Positions 43,617-54,363 of a DNA stretch of 64,000 nucleotides are shown here, piece after piece. Location of the stretch: positions 3,038,001 to 3,102,000 of the forward strand of contig NZ_CP117768.1 in the NCBI RefSeq assembly GCF_028623165.1. The letters are read 5' to 3'. This DNA comes from Nostoc sp. UHCC 0926 (GTDB lineage: Bacteria; Cyanobacteriota; Cyanobacteriia; Cyanobacteriales; Nostocaceae). A program made the position numbers and the translations under genes. The notes under the pieces are model-generated. The model was not told the DNA's origin, ran no database searches, and saw nothing but the letters and a program-made list of their open reading frames with translations. Within the stretch, counting starts at the first letter, position 1; each line of letters begins with the position of its first letter.

Positions 43617-46022
43617 TTAACTTACAGTTATAAAAGTTGTAGAAGCCTGAGCTAAGAGCGTTGTCGCACTAACCCCATCCAACTTCGCCAACACTTGATT
43701 GTCAGAACTATCCACAATGAAAGCTTGACTTCCTTGTTTTTGTATCAACAATTGACCAAACTGGAGACCACCTGACAACGCAATCTTGTCTTTACCCAGT
43801 TCAAAGTCAGTAATGGAGTCCGTGCCCTCACCAGAAGCTAATACAAAGGTGTCATTATCATAGCCCCCAGTCAGCACATCATTGCCTTTACCACCATAAA
43901 GCCAGTCGTTGCCTGCACGCCCGTAGAGTTGGTCATCGCCAAGACCGCCGAACAGGGTATCGTTACCGTTATCGCCGTAAAGCAGGTCATTGCCACCATT
44001 GCCGTAAAGTCGGTCATTACCATTTTCTCCCCAGATTTGATCGTCTGGGTCACCTCCGGAAAGTTGGTCATTTCCTGAAGTACCCTTTATGGCAGCAGCA
44101 GGTCCAACTGTGCCCTTAATAGCAAAGTCAAAGGGGCTTTCGTCACTATCGTTGTTGTTTAAACTGAGGCTACCACCATAGCTACCGACTTTAATGGTGT
44201 TGAGTGCCACCGATATGGTGGTGGAAGCATTAACAGCCACGCTAGGTGCAAGAGTTCCCACCAAACTAAATCCGTCGGGAAGTTTGAGATTACTCAAGTT
44301 GAGTGCAGCTGTACCGATGTTCTTAATAGTAAAGGTTTTGGTCAGGGTGTTACCAGCAGTGGTGTAGCCAAAGTTAATGGCGCTGGTGTCGCCATCTGCA
44401 ATCTTAAATATGCCATTGAAAACTTGAATTTCTGGAGCAGGAGCGGGTTTAATTGTGCCACTAATAGCAAAGTCAAAGGGGCTTTCGTTACTATCGTTGT
44501 TGTTTAAACTGAAGTTGCCACTATAGGTGCCGGGTGTAGTGCTATTGAGTGCCACCGATATGGTGGTAGAAGCATTAACAGCCACGCTAGCTGGAAGAGT
44601 TCCCACCAAACTAAATCCGTTGGGAAGATTGAGATTACTCAGGTTGAGTGTAGCTACACCGGTGTTCTTAATAGTAAAGGTTTTGGTCAGGGTGTTACCA
44701 ACAGTCGTGTCGCCAAAGTCAATGGCGTTGGTGCTCTCATCTGCAATATCAACTGTGCCATTGAGAACTTCAATTTCTGGAGTAGGGATGGTGCTGCGGG
44801 GGGCTTCATATGCACCAATATCAGTCCCTACAATGCCATTACCATCGCCATCCTGGGGAATAGTTTTAGTGATGCTATTGAAGGCATTGGAACCAGTATC
44901 AATCGCAGGACTTCCAAGTTGGAGCCGAAAGTCACCATTTGCTGCATCAACAAACAACGGGTCTTTGTTTAAAATATTTCCTGATCCTGGGGCAACAAAT
45001 GCTCCGTTGTAAGCAAGGTTATTGTTAAATGAAACATTACTAGAAGAATTGATGGAAGCGGTAGATCCTCCTGTGCTTGCATACATAATATTGTTATAGA
45101 CCCGAACATTTTTAGCACCGTTAAGAAAAATTTCTCCGTCTGGGATTATTCGTGAGTTGTGGTAAGTTGTATTATTTACAATATCTACAGGGTTTTCTCC
45201 TCTGAAAATCTGAATAGCTGCCCCACCATTGTTGTAAATTAAGTTTTTGCTGATTAAGGCTTTCCCCTGGTATGCAACATTTCCAATATAAGAAGTGTCA
45301 AGCATTATTCCATGACCCTCAGTTATTTTTCCTGCTTGATACCAAGGGACTAATTGTTTATTATCAAAAGAAGTATTTCCTTGGACAATTACTTTGTAAT
45401 CTTTTACATTATTATCTGAGTTCCAAAGATGCCCTAATGTGATTCCTTGAGTTCCGTAGGGTGAATACCAAGAGGTTCCAGAAACGATATTGTTTTTTAT
45501 TGTAATATAATCAGCTTCTCCTGCACCAATCCCGCCTCCTGGAAACTTAGAAATCTTGTTATTAATAAGTGTGATATGGTGTGACCGTTGAGTTGGACTA
45601 CTCTTGTTAATACTAATACCACTACCAGATGTTGCTGGGTTATTCAAATTGTCTTTTTGTTGGAGCGCATATTCTAATGTAATTTCATCTCGTGCTCCTA
45701 CCAATGTTAAGCCTTCAATTACTACGTATGAAGAGCCTGTAATTGATATAGCATTCCAATTGTTGCTGTGTGCTTCTATAACAGGTGTGTGTCCAGGATA
45801 TGCAATAAATGTGATCGGCGCATCAGCCCTACCCTGCTTATTTCCAATACTCAGGATATTAGCAGAAGATGAGGTGTAAGTACCATTCATGACGTAGACG
45901 GTATCACCTGCCTGCACCAAGTCTGCGGCTTTTTGGAGGGTGCGAAATGCGGCTCCTTCCTTCAAGCCATTATTTTTTTTATCATCGCCTGTTCCAGAAA
46001 CGTAGTATGTTTTGCCAGCCAT
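43617..46022 (-). CDS. Secreted beta-helix protein with choice-of-anchor and RTX repeats
   Basis: An 801-residue protein. Residues 1-380 form a right-handed parallel beta-helix of the DUF1565/pectate-lyase-like type ([44 protein letters not shown]), ending in a choice-of-anchor Q-like segment ([17 protein letters not shown]...IGAYE). Two nearly identical choice-of-anchor D domains follow (about 415-525 and 530-640, [10 protein letters not shown] and SPFDFAI repeated). The last part holds RTX calcium-binding nonapeptides ([18 protein letters not shown]). There is no N-terminal signal peptide, so type I export is expected, as for RTX proteins. A role in surface polysaccharide binding or cleavage is possible. 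No export genes are nearby. Confidence 0.85.
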   Translation of the reverse strand: MAGKTYYVSGTGDDKKNNGLKEGAAFRTLQKAADLVQAGDTVYVMNGTYTSSSANILSIGNKQGRADAPITFIAYPGHTPVIEAHSNNWNAISITGSSYVVIEGLTLVGARDEITLEYALQQKDNLNNPATSGSGISINKSSPTQRSHHITLINNKISKFPGGGIGAGEADYITIKNNIVSGTSWYSPYGTQGITLGHLWNSDNNVKDYKVIVQGNTSFDNKQLVPWYQAGKITEGHGIMLDTSYIGNVAYQGKALISKNLIYNNGGAAIQIFRGENPVDIVNNTTYHNSRIIPDGEIFLNGAKNVRVYNNIMYASTGGSTASINSSSNVSFNNNLAYNGAFVAPGSGNILNKDPLFVDAANGDFRLQLGSPAIDTGSNAFNSITKTIPQDGDGNGIVGTDIGAYEAPRSTIPTPEIEVLNGTVDIADESTNAIDFGDTTVGNTLTKTFTIKNTGVATLNLSNLNLPNGFSLVGTLPASVAVNASTTISVALNSTTPGTYSGNFSLNNNDSNESPFDFAISGTIKPAPAPEIQVFNGIFKIADGDTSAINFGYTTAGNTLTKTFTIKNIGTAALNLSNLKLPDGFSLVGTLAPSVAVNASTTISVALNTIKVGSYGGSLSLNNNDSDESPFDFAIKGTVGPAAAIKGTSGNDQLSGGDPDDQIWGENGNDRLYGNGGNDLLYGDNGNDTLFGGLGDDQLYGRAGNDWLYGGKGNDVLTGGYDNDTFVLASGEGTDSITDFELGKDKIALSGGLQFGQLLIQKQGSQAFIVDSSDNQVLAKLDGVSATTLLAQASTTFITVS

Positions 46023-46208
46023 AGGTTTACTCCGAATATATGTAAGGGGAATTGGTAGTACACTCTCAGCAACAAACTCAGTTGCTAAGTAGTTATTTGA
46101 ATGGGTTATCTGTCTGGACTATTCAGGACAGTCACAACTGTCCGATCGCGACTTGAAATCGCACCGATCTTAAAAACGCTGTTGTCAAACTGAAAAATTT
46201 TTATCCTG

Positions 46209-46562
46209 TCAACCGTTGATGGTTAAACCAGGGGTATCGATACCGTCAATCGTCAGGGTTTTGTTGAGGGTAATCGGAGGATTAGCACGTAGACATTCAA
46301 TGTGGAGCCGGAGAAGTTTCCTGTCTTCTTTGAGCTTATTGTTAGACATCCAATGATTGTCACGGCTGAAGTCGAATTGAATCGGATCTTCATCTGTAGC
46401 AGCTGCGTAGGCGTAGCCCGTCGTAGACATCGCTGCTCTTTGCAAAACAGCTTTGCTATCTGCTATATTCGATACGGTAATCATATTTGGAATGTTAATT
46501 CCTCTGAACTTTATCCGTTGTCTGAAGTCACGAGGTTGCCAAATCGACATAGTAAAATGCAC
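46209..46562 (-). CDS. Uncertain open frame, possibly a decayed gene
   Basis: 117 codons (MHFTMSIWQPRDFRQRIKFR...). The centre (TTGYAYAAATDEDP) is encoded by the dispersed repeat near 46408-46434. The family was not recognised and there is no ribosome-binding site. It may be a decayed gene into which the repeat inserted in frame. Confidence 0.25.
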   Translation of the reverse strand: MHFTMSIWQPRDFRQRIKFRGINIPNMITVSNIADSKAVLQRAAMSTTGYAYAAATDEDPIQFDFSRDNHWMSNNKLKEDRKLLRLHIECLRANPPITLNKTLTIDGIDTPGLTING

Positions 46563-46836
46563 CCCTGGCTAATAACTAGGGACTTAAAGTTACAGTAGTC
46601 AAAGCTTAATTTGTTGAAACTTTAGTAGGTTGACCCCTTAAGTTAAGGAGACTAATGTAACAACTTAGTCGAAGCTTTTCTAAGCCGTGTAATTGAGCTT
46701 TGTGAACTTAGTTAAAACTAACCTTCACAAAGAGCAATTGATATCAGTGAATACCCTGTTTCTTGTTCGTTTTTTTACAACATAAGGTAAAAAATTACGG
46801 CAATGTGGTGTAAAGTCTTGTCAAATTACAGGGTAA

Positions 46837-47004
46837 TATAGGGATGGAGAGCGCTTTGTACAAGGATTTGATGAAGTTTCTCTCAATTTGCTCGGCGTTA
46901 GTCCACAAGGCATTGCTTATAATCAAGTCGCACCAGACGCTAGAATCAATTGGAATGCCATTTATGGCGATTTTAGAGTTACTTCAGCTTTCTCTCAAAT
47001 CTAG
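46837..47004 (+). pseudogene. C-terminal gene remnant
   Basis: An open frame of 55 codons with no start codon. It reads RDGERFVQGFDEVSLNLLGV then APDARINWNAIYGDFRVTSA, a protein-like sequence, ending at TAG 47002. An in-frame TAA at 46834 cuts it on the left. The family is not recognised. The rest of the 46023-47181 gap shows no supported gene. Confidence 0.3.
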
Positions 47005-47181
47005 TTGCGTAAAATATTACTCTGACTGGATTGATGAAGCGGAGTCTCAACCTTACTTAACGGTTGTGCCGCAAGAGCACAGAGGTAAAGCAGCTTGTCG
47101 TCAGATATTGCAAAACTCACAACCGAATTTTTAAACAAGCGATCGCCAAGCAACTACCATCTCACCAGTAATCTTCATAAT

Positions 47182-48003
47182 ATGAACGCTGAAATAAACT
47201 CCAGGGTACCTGTTGCTTTAACCATTGCTGGCTCAGATAGCGGTGGCGGCGCAGGAATTCAAGCTGATTTACGCACCTTTGCTTTTCACTGCGTCCACGG
47301 TACTAGCGCTATAACCTGCGTCACGGCACAAAATACTCTAGGAGTGAGCAGGGTTGATGCCATGCCAAGAGAGGCTGTTGTGGCGCAAATTCAGGCAGTA
47401 GTTGAGGATATTGGCGTACAAGCTGCTAAAACGGGAATGTTGCTCAATCAGGAAATTATCTTTGCTGTTGCCCAGCAGGTGGAAGCTTTACAAATCGATA
47501 ATCTAGTAGTTGATCCAGTAATGGTGTCACGTACGGGGGCACAATTGATTGATGATGATGCTGTGAAGACTCTTTGCCATACCCTGATTCCCAAGGCAGT
47601 TATCATCACGCCCAATCGCTATGAAGCCCAGATTTTGAGCGGTTTACAAATCAATTGCTTGGAGGATATGCAAGCCGCTGCTGAAATTATCCACAAGACT
47701 TTACGGACGAAGGCTGTTTTAGTTAAGGGCGGAGCTATGCAGGGAGATTTATGTGGTGTTGATATCTGGTTTGACGGGGACAAATTGGAAGTTTTGACTA
47801 CAAAGCAAGTAGAGACAAAAAATACCCACGGCACTGGTTGTACACTATCGGCTGCGATCGCTGCTAATCTGGCTAAGGGAAAAGACTTGTGGCAAGCGGT
47901 GCAACAGGCAAAGGAGTATGTCACTACTGCACTCACTTACGCCCTAGATATTGGCGAAGGGCAAGGCCCTGTAGGACACTTCTTCCCATTGTTGCGAAAT
48001 TAA
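47182..48003 (+). CDS. thiD: Hydroxymethylpyrimidine/phosphomethylpyrimidine kinase
   Basis: A 273-residue ribokinase-fold enzyme that phosphorylates HMP and HMP-P in thiamine synthesis. It has the N-terminal TIAGSDSGGGAGIQADLRTF, the VDPVMVSRTGAQL substrate region, the nucleotide-binding ITPNRYEAQILSG, and the anion hole and catalytic Asp-type motif HGTGCTLSAAIAANLA. I start at ATG 47182, which gives the family N-terminus; a longer frame upstream is not supported. It stands alone, and no TPP riboswitch was seen upstream. Confidence 0.93.
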   Translation: MNAEINSRVPVALTIAGSDSGGGAGIQADLRTFAFHCVHGTSAITCVTAQNTLGVSRVDAMPREAVVAQIQAVVEDIGVQAAKTGMLLNQEIIFAVAQQVEALQIDNLVVDPVMVSRTGAQLIDDDAVKTLCHTLIPKAVIITPNRYEAQILSGLQINCLEDMQAAAEIIHKTLRTKAVLVKGGAMQGDLCGVDIWFDGDKLEVLTTKQVETKNTHGTGCTLSAAIAANLAKGKDLWQAVQQAKEYVTTALTYALDIGEGQGPVGHFFPLLRN

Positions 48004-48193
48004 CCTCGTGGTTAGTTATCAAGCTGTAGACTGACTATTGACTACTAACTACTGACCATATCCAAAATGTAAATAAGAAATCTTTGCCCTTTCGGCATTT
48101 TTCTATTATTCTTGGGCATAGTTTCAGGGCTGACTATCTCTGTTAGCATCTCTGTACGATCTAATTACCTTGATTTTTAATACCAAGCCCCCG

Positions 48194-48802
48194 ATGCGAA
48201 CAACCATAGGTTCTGTTCACAGAAATTCGCCAACACCGACTACTCAAGCCTACCCTGCCTCTGTACCATTATCTGTATACAGGGAATTGTCAACAGAGTT
48301 GCAAGCAACACAGGCGAGGCTAGATGCACTCACCACCAAAAATCAGCAATTAGCACAAGAAAATCAACTACTACGCCAAGAAATTACCAAAGTTGTTGAG
48401 TCTTTTTCTCAGCTGCAAAAGTTTGTGGATTTCCATGCTACGCCTAGTTATCATCAAGTCCCCCAAGCTCCTGGCTACGTGAAAAGTGCTGCCAAACAGC
48501 CAGTAACCCAAGCGCGTCCACCTCAGCAAGTTTCTCGCCCATCTCAACCTGTTGTCCCCAAAGCCCCACCCGAAAAAAGCCGCCGCCAAAACTTTTCTCC
48601 ACCTGTAATGGAAATAAATTTCCCGATACCAGAACCAGTTTTTATAGAAGAGCAACAAGTAAGTTATTATTCCACTACTGACCCAGATGCCAAGGAACTC
48701 AATGGCTGGTGGTTAATTATCACCATCTTGTTAATTATGCTTACTGCCTTTAGTGCTGGATATTTCGTTGTGCGTCCCTTGTTTGAACATCAGAAACGTT
48801 AG
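48194..48802 (+). CDS. Coiled-coil, proline-rich protein with C-terminal membrane helix
   Basis: A 202-residue protein. Residues about 25-75 are a coiled coil (YRELSTELQATQARLDALTT and LAQENQLLRQEITKVVESFS). A Pro/Gln-rich linker follows (VTQARPPQQVSRPSQPVVPK), and the C-terminus has one helix (WWLIITILLIMLTAFSAGYF) near residue 172. It is a tail-anchored-like topology of unknown function. ATG 48194 is used; a TTG at 48170 would add eight residues. Confidence 0.75.
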   Translation: MRTTIGSVHRNSPTPTTQAYPASVPLSVYRELSTELQATQARLDALTTKNQQLAQENQLLRQEITKVVESFSQLQKFVDFHATPSYHQVPQAPGYVKSAAKQPVTQARPPQQVSRPSQPVVPKAPPEKSRRQNFSPPVMEINFPIPEPVFIEEQQVSYYSTTDPDAKELNGWWLIITILLIMLTAFSAGYFVVRPLFEHQKR

Positions 48803-49498
<696 letters not shown>

Positions 49499-49788
49499 GT
49501 ACTAAATACTGAGTACTGAGTACCAGTATGGTGGGCCTTGCTGAATAGTAGGATGAAATATATCGAAAATGTTAACTTTGAGATAGTCTTTCATTTCTTA
49601 AATCAGCAACGCCTTTTATTGAGTTTGAAATGGATACAAAAAAAGTAAGAAACAGCAACGAGAGTTTTTTACTTAGTTGCGCTTTTTGTCTTATGGTTTA
49701 TATTTTCACCTACTAATGCTATGCAATCTAGTTAGTGGGTTGGGCTTCAATGAGATTCCTTGGCAGACATTATTCGTTCAACTACTAC

Positions 49789-51507
49789 TTATAGTGGATT
49801 TTCAGTGTTACCAATAGGACTGGGAAGTGGCTGAAATAAACCTTGTATTATCATTTGCTGGAATAAATAATCAATAACCTCTTCTAGTACTTCACGGGAT
49901 CTAATAGATATTTTCCAAGTATTTGTAAAAAGTTCATTGTCACTAACTACTAAATAGCTATCACTTCTGTTACTCATGATCTCAATGGGAAATTCAACTA
50001 AGGAAAATTTAGGCTTAGTGCATTCTTCATCTCCATTTTCATCTTGGTAAAATCGATTTAGAGAAAAATCACCTTGTACTTTACCTTTAAACAAATCTGC
50101 ATACACAGGGTGAAGTGAATCTAAAAAGATATCAGGTTTACTAGGTAATATCAAAAAAACACCTTTTGTTAAAGCGTCTGCTCCTCCCGTAAAGTCGTTA
50201 TATTCCCAACATTTTATTGTTAATAAACCAATATTCAAAACCTCTTTAAAAATATAAATTTCTAGACCATCATTTCGTTGAAGTAAAACAAGTTGATAAA
50301 ATTCATTAGCTTCTCTAGGTTGCCTGAATTTATAAGCTACAACATATGGAGGGGATATACCTTTACTCTTTATGAAATATTCCTCAAATCCAAGCTTATC
50401 CAAAATGCTAGTAGCTAAAGATATTAAAAATTCTGCTTCCCGTTGAGCAATAATTCTTTGTTGAATTTTGACTGCATCTTTTTCTCTAAGTCCAAAGTCT
50501 TGTTGAATTAACTTAAAGTCATCAATAATAGAATTATCTAAAGGATAAAAATGCTGAATTGCTTCTGATAGCATTTCCTTATATTCTTTTAATTTAGCAT
50601 TATATTCTTGGTAAGGTTTTACAACTTCATTTTCAATTTTTCTGGCTTCGGATAAAGTTATTTTTAAATTATCTTTCTTTAAATCTAGCAGCTTACGTGT
50701 AAATTTAGAAAATTTGCCGTTTATGACATAACGTTCAACTACTTTACGATATTCCAACTTGGGATCATTAATACGTACTTTAGCTAGTAAAATTTTGTAA
50801 CCTTCTTTGACTGGATAAAATTCAGGTTTCATTTTTCCAGGAGCAGTCTCTTGAACTTTCTGGCTAGCATATGTATGTAGTTCATCAATGGAAATGTTAC
50901 CATCACTATCTAAATCTGCTACGCCTGTTTTCAGACCCTCAATTAAAAAATGTGTATAAAGAGAAAGTTCAAATCCTGGATGTTCAAAAGAATACTGAGT
51001 TGAAGTTGAAGAGGTAAGAATAGCTCGTCCTTCTCCACCTAATTGTTGCTTAATAGGTACGGAACCGTCATCTTTAACTTTCATTCCTTGGCTAAAAGCA
51101 CCACTAAAACAACAATCAAGAATCACCACCTGTCGTCTAGAGCGACTATCACTCATCGTGTTCTGTACATAACTTGCTGCTACAGCAGTTGGCTGAACCA
51201 ATTTTTCTTGCTCTTTGCGGGTATTACAGCTTGCTAAATAAAGACTACCACTATCATCTTTAATTCCATGTCCAGAGAAATACAGTAGTACAAGGTCATC
51301 TTTTTGGCGATTTGCAAACAAGGAAAAGATTGCTTCCTCCATCGCCTGTCGCGCAGGATTTATTAGAAGTTTTACTTCATCAAAACCACCAATTACTGGA
51401 TCTCCCAACACTTGCTGCATTGCGTCTACATCCTTAGTGGCAGCAGTTAAAGGGGCCAAACCAGACTCATACTCACTTACTCCAATTAACAATGCTAGCT
51501 TCAGCAT
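49789..51507 (-). CDS. Orthocaspase (C14 family) with EF-hand-like loop
   Basis: A 572-residue caspase-like protease. The p20 domain spans about 1-225 with His80 in YFSGHG and the catalytic Cys, probably Cys133, in LDCCFSG. These enzymes cut after Arg or Lys. Right after it lies DLDSDGNISIDEL (about 199-211), a canonical EF-hand loop suggesting calcium control. The remaining 350 residues hold a charged helical region (LKKDNLKITLSEARKIENEV) and an unrecognised mixed domain. There is no membrane helix. It stands alone between glnB and rdgB. Roles in stress response or programmed death are known for the family only. Confidence 0.87.
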   Translation of the reverse strand: MLKLALLIGVSEYESGLAPLTAATKDVDAMQQVLGDPVIGGFDEVKLLINPARQAMEEAIFSLFANRQKDDLVLLYFSGHGIKDDSGSLYLASCNTRKEQEKLVQPTAVAASYVQNTMSDSRSRRQVVILDCCFSGAFSQGMKVKDDGSVPIKQQLGGEGRAILTSSTSTQYSFEHPGFELSLYTHFLIEGLKTGVADLDSDGNISIDELHTYASQKVQETAPGKMKPEFYPVKEGYKILLAKVRINDPKLEYRKVVERYVINGKFSKFTRKLLDLKKDNLKITLSEARKIENEVVKPYQEYNAKLKEYKEMLSEAIQHFYPLDNSIIDDFKLIQQDFGLREKDAVKIQQRIIAQREAEFLISLATSILDKLGFEEYFIKSKGISPPYVVAYKFRQPREANEFYQLVLLQRNDGLEIYIFKEVLNIGLLTIKCWEYNDFTGGADALTKGVFLILPSKPDIFLDSLHPVYADLFKGKVQGDFSLNRFYQDENGDEECTKPKFSLVEFPIEIMSNRSDSYLVVSDNELFTNTWKISIRSREVLEEVIDYLFQQMIIQGLFQPLPSPIGNTENPL

Positions 51508-51761
51508 ATGTAACTTATTATATGATTAAAATCTTAATTAGACTTGCTTGATTTGTTAGAAAATTGGTCGAAATTTAAAATAGTTTTAAAATTATTGTAT
51601 TTCCCCATAATCAAGCAAGGTAAAACCATATTAACAGGAGGTAAAGCTTATGTGTTTGCTTCCCTTTTCTCTAGTCCATCCAATTTCTTCAATTTCTACA
51701 TAATTATTTTGAAGTCAATTTAAAATTAGTAAAGCCAAATGGTGATTTATCTTCTCCTGAC

Positions 51762-52346
51762 TCAGGACTCAGGAATAAGCACTGTGTCTAGTTGCGGAAG
51801 TAAAGCAGCAAAAGCCTTGCCTCGATGGCTAATTGACCCCTTCAATTCCCGTGTCATCTCAGCAAAGGTCAATTGCAACTCTTGCACATAAAAAATTGGA
51901 TCGTAGCCGAAACCATCATTACCACGAGGTGCATGGAGAATTTCGCCGCGACAAATACCTTCAGATTGTAATACGATCGCACCATCAGGACGAGCGATCG
52001 CTACTGCACAAACAAATTGAGCTTGCCGATTTACCTCGTTGCCTAATTCCCTCAATACCCTAGCAATCCGTTCTGAGTCGGTTTTGGCATAACGTGCAGA
52101 ATACACTCCTGGTGCGCCATTTAGGGCATCTACTTGCAAGCCCGAATCATCAGCAATTGCCCAGTTTCCTGTGACTTTAGCAATTTGTGACGCTTTCAGA
52201 CAAGCGTTGGCAGCAAAGGTTTCCCCCGTCTCTTCAATTTCCAATTCTTCAGGTTTTAGGGTTAATTCCCAACCAGAATTTTCCAGGTAAGCTTGCATTT
52301 CTCGCAACTTACCGGGATTTCCTGTGGCGACTACAAGTAATGTCAT
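51762..52346 (-). CDS. rdgB: Non-canonical purine NTP pyrophosphatase
   Basis: A 194-residue house-cleaning enzyme of the HAM1/RdgB family that hydrolyses dITP and XTP. The family motifs are TGNPGKLREM at the N-terminus, ADDSGLQVDALNGAPGVYSA, GNDGFGYDPIFYV and KGSISHRGKAF. The length is normal. It follows the phosphohexomutase gene by 79 bases on the same strand, with an AACTCCT-type repeat hairpin between them. Confidence 0.94.
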   Translation of the reverse strand: MTLLVVATGNPGKLREMQAYLENSGWELTLKPEELEIEETGETFAANACLKASQIAKVTGNWAIADDSGLQVDALNGAPGVYSARYAKTDSERIARVLRELGNEVNRQAQFVCAVAIARPDGAIVLQSEGICRGEILHAPRGNDGFGYDPIFYVQELQLTFAEMTRELKGSISHRGKAFAALLPQLDTVLIPES

Positions 52347-52357
52347 GAATTACGAAT

Positions 52358-52415
52358 TATTAGTTAGGAGTGATGAGTTAGGAGCTAGGAATTAATAACT
52401 CCTAACTCTCAACTC
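52358..52415. repeat. GTTAGGAG/CTCCTAAC repeat hairpin
   Basis: A short repeat tract with GAGTTAGGAG and ACTCCTAACTC as the arms of a hairpin in the rdgB to phosphohexomutase gap. The same heptamer-type sequence occurs at 60950-61003 and 40515-40600. Confidence 0.5.
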
Positions 52416-52425
52416 CTCACTAATT

Positions 52426-53862
52426 TTACTCTGCCCACTGTTTCGCCCAAGCAAGAGTTTGATGCACTTGCTCAATTGTCGGGGCTTCGCAGTAGAGGCG
52501 TAAAACTGGCTCAGTACCGCTAAACCGAATCATTAACCACCTTTTATCAGCGAGGCGATATTTGTAGCCGTCAATTGTTTGGCAATCAATCACTGCTAAC
52601 CCGGCAATTTCCGTTAAGGGTTGGGTTTGTAGTTGTTGCAAAAGACGCGATCGCACTTCCATACTTGCTAAGGGTAAATCAATGCGATCGTATGCTGAAC
52701 TAAACCCTGTTTGTTTCTGCAAGTGGCGATAATATTCACCTAAATCCAAACCAGATTCTACGATCGCTTCTAGAACGTACAATGCTGACAGCAGTGCATC
52801 ACGTTCGGGAATATGGCTGCCATAGCCGATTCCTCCCGACTCTTCGCCGCCCAGCAACACTTTTGCTGCTAACATTCTGTCAGCGATGTATTTATAACCA
52901 ACTGCTGTCTCAAATACTGACAGGTTATGTTGTGCTGCTACAAGAGGCATCAAGTCAGAACCACTAACAGTTTTGACTATTTCACCAGTAAAGCCGCGTC
53001 TTAAGGTTAAGTGGTCGATTAATATCGGGATCAATACTTGGGAACTTAGGAAGTTGGCTTCTCCATCCACCGCTGCAATGCGATCGCAGTCCCCATCAAA
53101 TACCAACCCCACCGTTAAACCTGATTCATCGGTTTCTCGGTGAGTTTTGATGACTTCAAATAGCTTTGAAAGGTATTTAGGCAATGGTTCCGGCGCACCA
53201 CCACCAAATAGGGGATCGCGTTCGCTGTTGATTTCTTTAACCTGATTGCCTAGTAGTTTCGCCAATCCGCCAGCAGCAGCGCCATGCATAACATCGGCAA
53301 ATAACGTCAATTTGCCAGATGCGATCGCTTCTCGAAGTTTGGCAATATCAACTTTACCTTCTAGTGCTTCTGTATAACTGGGCCAGGGATCGAATTTCTC
53401 TTGCTTGCCTGGGGTAGCTGCTAGTGGGACTCCCACCGACAACTGCGCTTCTATCTCTTTTGTGACTTCTGGCGGTACCGACCCACCAAAATAGCCCTTG
53501 ACTTTTAACCCCAAATATGTCCCAGGATTATGACTAGCTGTAATTACTAGCGCCCCTAAAGCATTGAGTTCTTTTGCTGCCCAACTATAAGCTGGAGTTG
53601 GGGCATAAGTTTCGCTCAGTAGCACATCAAAGCCGACAGCGGTGACAGTATCGGCAACAGCACGAGCAAAGTCTTCAGCCATGAATCGGCGATCGTAACC
53701 GACAATTATTGTCCGGCTACCCACCTTAGAAAAATATGTATCATATAATACTTTTGCGGCGACTGGCGCGACCAGGGCTAGGCGTTCAAAGGTGAACTCG
53801 TCACCAATAACGCCCCGCCAGCCGTCTGTACCAAACTTGATTGAGTTAGCTACAACTGGCAT
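52426..53862 (-). CDS. Phosphoglucomutase/phosphomannomutase family protein
   Basis: A 478-residue alpha-D-phosphohexomutase. Domain 1 carries FGTDGWRG and the phosphoserine loop TASHNPGTYLGLKV; domain 2 the metal loop VFDGDCDRIAAVD; domain 3 the sugar-binding GGEESGGIGYG; domain 4 the phosphate-binding RFSGTEPVLRLY. The motifs place it in the bacterial PGM/PMM group, but specificity between glucose and mannose cannot be read. It is upstream of rdgB in a probable two-gene unit. Confidence 0.9.
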   Translation of the reverse strand: MPVVANSIKFGTDGWRGVIGDEFTFERLALVAPVAAKVLYDTYFSKVGSRTIIVGYDRRFMAEDFARAVADTVTAVGFDVLLSETYAPTPAYSWAAKELNALGALVITASHNPGTYLGLKVKGYFGGSVPPEVTKEIEAQLSVGVPLAATPGKQEKFDPWPSYTEALEGKVDIAKLREAIASGKLTLFADVMHGAAAGGLAKLLGNQVKEINSERDPLFGGGAPEPLPKYLSKLFEVIKTHRETDESGLTVGLVFDGDCDRIAAVDGEANFLSSQVLIPILIDHLTLRRGFTGEIVKTVSGSDLMPLVAAQHNLSVFETAVGYKYIADRMLAAKVLLGGEESGGIGYGSHIPERDALLSALYVLEAIVESGLDLGEYYRHLQKQTGFSSAYDRIDLPLASMEVRSRLLQQLQTQPLTEIAGLAVIDCQTIDGYKYRLADKRWLMIRFSGTEPVLRLYCEAPTIEQVHQTLAWAKQWAE

Positions 53863-54056
53863 CTAAGTATCCTAACTGTCTACTTGAGGATTCTAGCATT
53901 TATACAGTGTATAAAGTAAAAAAAGAATCTAGTAATAATATGTACTAATAATATTTAATACAAAAGTAAGCAAATTTATGTATTGTACAGATGCAATGTC
54001 TAACGATAAGCTCGTCTACGCCTGCCACATTTAAAAGAGAATAGCGCCTTTGTAAC

Positions 54057-54251
54057 ATATAGAACTTACACATCGTACATAAGTACTACACGCAATTTTG
54101 GTATTTCACCTGTGTTTAGCACCCAGCGATGTCTACACGACGGGCTACGCCTACGCAAATATGGGAATAAACCGGGGTTATACAAAGCGCCTGGAACAAC
54201 CAAAAACCACAACTCATATTTTGGTTAATTTGTACAGTGCGTAAGTCCTAA
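54057..54251. mobile_element. MITE-like element, family F
   Basis: The left end is AGAACTTACACATCGTACAT. The right end in reverse complement is AGGACTTACGCACTGTACAA. Inward, CAATTTTGG also pairs with CCAAAAT. Both flanks carry AACATA, a likely target duplication. The interior holds the dispersed GATGTCTACACGACGGGCTA repeat. It fills most of the gap before the methyltransferase gene. Confidence 0.6.
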
Positions 54252-54363
54252 CATACTGTTTCAAAAGGCTTACACTATTAGAATTGTAGGTATCTATCGT
54301 TAGCATTAAGCAGACTTGAGGGTTCCAATCGTATATTTGATCAAGGCTGTAAGGATAAAAGCA

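Noticed and set aside
46844..47134. Plus-strand open frame of 96 codons before thiD
   Set aside because: Another frame over the same bases (46837-47004) gives a more protein-like sequence, and this one has no ribosome-binding site or recognisable domain.
47095..47181. Extended N-terminus of ThiD
   Set aside because: The ATG at 47182 gives the family N-terminus. The upstream 29 codons are not protein-like.
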